Source of the DNA: Clavelina lepadiformis
Taxonomy: Eukaryota; Chordata; Ascidiacea; Aplousobranchia; Clavelinidae
Assembly: GCF_947623445.1 (NCBI RefSeq)
Contig: NC_135242.1
Coordinates: 23,312,001 to 23,376,000, forward strand
DNA: 64,000 nt
Reading direction: 5' to 3'
The position numbers and the translations under genes were made by a program. The notes under the pieces are model-generated. The model did not search any database. It was not told the origin of the DNA and worked only from the letters and a program-made list of their open reading frames with translations. This document shows positions 61,189 to 64,000 of this stretch, piece after piece (positions within the stretch are counted from its first letter, which is position 1; each line of letters begins with the position of its first letter).

Positions 61189-64000
61189 TCACAATTTCTG
61201 GCAATGTCCGTTCGGGGGACGCGAGGGAATTCCCCTGGCCCCGCCATCAGTATCATGCGCCTCAAATGAGTAAAACGGGTGACCGGATTGGGGGTAAACT
61301 TGGGGCACATATGCGTTCCCTTGATAAGTGGGCAACGACGACGGATAACTTGGGAATCCCCCCGTGGTGATGGGTCGTGAATTGGAAACGTTTTCGTGAT
61401 TTATTTCACGATTGATCATGATCATATGATTGGACGAAGTTGAAACGTTGTCAGCGGGATCATATGGTTCAGGGTGATGGTTCGTGTCTATGCAAAATGT
61501 AGAACACTTGAAACATGGAATTTGAACTTGAACACAACACCTGAACTAATAGCAAAATTTTTTGTAGAATGCGAACTGAAATAAGTCATTAAGAAAGTGA
61601 AAAAGCCTTAACCTGATGATGGCACAGCCTGTGGAGCAGTGTAAGCTGGGGTTTGAGGCATGGCGGGGGGCGGAACATGGATGTATATCCTCCCCGGTGG
61701 TATGGACGGCTGTATACTGCCTCCTGGTGGCATAGCAGCAGGATGAAAGTGAGTGAGCGGAACGCAACCGCTGTTGTGGCCATGCTGCAACAAACAAAAG
61801 AAGTAAGTAATGTGATGTGTAATGTATAATGATACGAAGCGTGAACACCCAAAAATACAAGACACCCGATTAAAATTGTTCAAGCTGCTAAATTTTTTTT
61901 AAACTTCCAAAAATAAATATATATATAATATAAAAATAATAAGTAAAAACAAACAAAACTTTAACAAATTAGAGAGAAGTCTTCACATAATATTCCACTC
62001 ACCGAAGGCACTTGTTGCGGATAATTGGGATAATTGGGCACTGCCGGCACATACCCCACTGGAGAATGCATGATAGGTGGGTGCGGCATGGTGTTGTATG
62101 GGGGTGGTGACGTGGCGCCCATGACAACGGGCACGCCACGGCTTCCACCGTTCAACTGACGATAGTACTGCAACGCAAACAACACGAGGTGAAGTTGGGT
62201 GGAATACTTTGATTGTTTTACAACATCGCATACCTCCAAGCCAAGGTTGTAGAAATATTGAAATGGATTTTTGTCATCAGCCATCGGCATTTCTTTTCCT
62301 TCCGCATCAAACATGGTGACAGTTCCGTTGTACGGCAAATAACTCGGTCTTGGAGAGGGTTGGGGCATATATCTGGGCTCACATGGGGCAGCTGCTGATT
62401 ATGAATTTACACAAGTCATAAGATAGAGCATCGTATTGTAAGCAGCATGTTCTATTGGAGAATTTTATGAGCTCAATCAATTATTATCAGAACAATTATC
62501 AAATTTAAGTCTTAATTGAGATCTATCTGGAGCATTATTACAAGAACTTGTTTCACTGCAGGTATGAAACAAAAATACTTAGAGCACAACGCTGATGCAG
62601 TTTACCATAATTTCCTGCTTGTTCTGGCACGACTGATATAGGAAAATAATCTTGACCCATAGAAACGGTTGGGACGTTCGTTTGAGTTTCAAAGGGGTTC
62701 AAACAAGGTGATGTTGGATCATTCTCATTGAATTGCAAGGTCGTGTTACTTCCGCTGCTAGACGCTGATTCTGACATCTGTTGCAGAGAAGATCTTGAAT
62801 CAGACTAAAATAAAGGGGCATGAAAATACCAATGTGGTGGACACCTAATTTATTCAATCACTGACTAATTAATTAATAAAGCTGAAAAATGTTCCACTTC
62901 TCACACATACAGACTTGCATGGTGGAAGATAAATGACGCAATAGAATCCCATGAGTTGGTATAAAGTTTCAGTGGTTCTCAACCGGGGTGCCGTGGCAAC
63001 CAAAGGTACCATTTACGTTTTGCAAGGGTGCAGCAAGTTATTGTGCACTAATCAGTAGTCCAGGAAAACGGTTGCGAAAATTTTTTTTGTTTAATGCAGA
63101 AACTTTTTGGTTTAACTGTTTAACCGCCAGATCTTTGGATTGTTTGCAGGGTGCCGTAAGCGAAAAAAGGTTGAGAACCACTGAAACTAATGATTACTCT
63201 AAGAAATAGAACAGGTTATTTACCTGAGAATGTTGAACACTTGCTTGCTGCTCATGCTCAGCCTGGCATAATACATTGTCCGGTGCAACTGGCATTTTTG
63301 AGTTTTCCCTGCTAAACAATAGACAACAGATTTTCACTTTGGTACGATACAAGATTAATGACCTGATGATATGATGTGACCAACCTGCTTGCTTTTTGGG
63401 GGTCCTGATCCCAGTTCTGTGAAGTTTCTTCTGTGTAATTTTCATCTGGGGGCAATTCATAACCCATTTCTGCATACGGTGGGTTAAATTGATTATCCTG
63501 GCCTTCCACTTCACCCTCCCATTCGCCGTTGCCATGGCAATTGGGCGGATAAGGAGCGATCATGGACGACAATTCATCCTGAGTTGAAGTAAAACGGTTT
63601 GGTGAAATGAATTTTCACGTGATTAATGATAATACACAGCCTGAATAATCAATTGCACGGGAGCATAATTCCATGTAAATTTCATTATTTTGAGAGAATT
63701 TTAGTGAAAGTCAATAGAAAGTTGCTTAGACACGCAAAATTAGCTGTTTCAATAAATTACAACAACCCAGTCTTTCAAATGTGGTGGACGTTTGATTATC
63801 TCTATTCAATCAGCTCGAAAAGTTTGGGTAACTTATCATTCACAGCTTAGATGTACCTATAATCTATTTAAATATTGAGAAAGTTAGGATGTCATTTCAC
63901 TCACGTCGCTACAATGCCAGGATCCTTCGGTGAAACTGCTTCTGTTTATCGACAAATTCCCGAACATTTGTGACGGCGAGCGACAATCCATCCACTGGTA
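61189..64000 (-). CDS. Proline-rich protein, C-terminal part (runs off right edge)
   Basis: Eight minus-strand exons join in phase: 63905-64000 (incomplete at the edge), 63385-63578, 63224-63308, 62606-62804, 62234-62394, 62003-62167, 61613-61784, 61189-61487; 456 residues, ending KL-stop. The sequence is low in obvious domains: an acidic region with PPYAEMGYELPPDEN, Ser/Thr-rich patches, then a conserved-looking block GKEMPMADDKNPFQYFYNL followed by GLEYYRQLNGG, and long runs rich in Pro, Tyr and His (TSPPPYNTMPHPP, PNYPNYPQQVP, MPPGGSIQPSIPPG). The block with F-Y-N-L-G followed by a Pro/Tyr tail recalls the C-termini of OTUD4/ALG13-type OTU proteins, but this is a memory-based hint, not an identification. 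The N-terminal domains that would settle it lie beyond the window. Confidence 0.82.
62970..63183. mobile_element. hAT (Charlie-like) MITE in an intron
   Basis: The termini CAGTGGTTCTCAACC and GGTTGAGAACCACTG are perfect inverted repeats, the end type of hAT Charlie elements. GGGTGCCGT recurs near both ends. The flanking 8 bp do not match, so the duplication has decayed or the copy has rearranged. It lies in an intron of the proline-rich gene. Confidence 0.82.

Overview
The window is a eukaryotic, AT-rich animal sequence with short introns. It most likely comes from a tunicate (ascidian), although that is an inference. Support comes from three things: clearly metazoan single-copy genes (RAD50, NUAK, MRPS22, MSL2, spermidine synthase, SMIM8, GET1, ARGLU1, brambleberry), very tight same-strand gene packing including two reading frames only 7 nt apart, and several pyrimidine-rich AG acceptors sitting just upstream of start codons with no obvious upstream exon. 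The last two features fit a genome that uses spliced-leader trans-splicing and operons, as ascidians do. The gene models below were assembled by hand from GT-AG boundaries and codon phase; every accepted model keeps phase from its first to its last listed exon.

Layout, left to right. 1.4-13.8 kb: a NUAK-family kinase on the minus strand with a 6.5-kb first intron; the locus is dense in CRE octamers. 16.2-17.9 kb: a small signal-peptide/LDLRa-like/single-TM protein (minus), pieced together from five short exons. 19.0-20.5 kb: a claudin/PMP22-superfamily four-TM protein (minus). 22.6-27.3 kb: mitochondrial ribosomal protein MRPS22 (plus), followed at once by a short MSL2 RING protein (27.7-29.0 kb). 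29.6-30.6 kb: a hAT MITE and a LINE 3' end. 31.6-40.8 kb: full-length RAD50 (28 exons, plus), convergent with spermidine synthase (41.3-43.3 kb, minus). 45.0-48.5 kb: a tight SMIM8-GET1-ARGLU1 cluster on plus. 49.2-51.8 kb: a knot of DNA transposons (hAT with a transposase N-terminal relic, a 50-bp hAT micro-element, and a hAT MITE carrying a nested Tigger/pogo-like MITE). 54.3-58.5 kb: a brambleberry/KAR5/GEX1 nuclear-fusion protein gene (plus). 61.2-64.0 kb: the C-terminal part of a proline-rich protein (minus) that runs off the right edge and was not securely identified.

The genes do not form one pathway. They are mostly housekeeping functions: DNA double-strand break repair (RAD50), polyamine synthesis (SRM), mitochondrial translation (MRPS22), tail-anchored protein insertion (GET1), RNA processing (ARGLU1), chromatin ubiquitination (MSL2), LKB1/AMPK-type signalling (NUAK), and fertilisation/early-cleavage nuclear fusion (brambleberry). 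No rRNA, convincing tRNA, CRISPR array, retroviral or Polinton-like element was seen. I found no plainly new multi-gene system. The most unusual items are the dicistronic SMIM8/GET1 junction with its downstream ARGLU1, the CXC-less MSL2, and the small LDLRa-like membrane protein.
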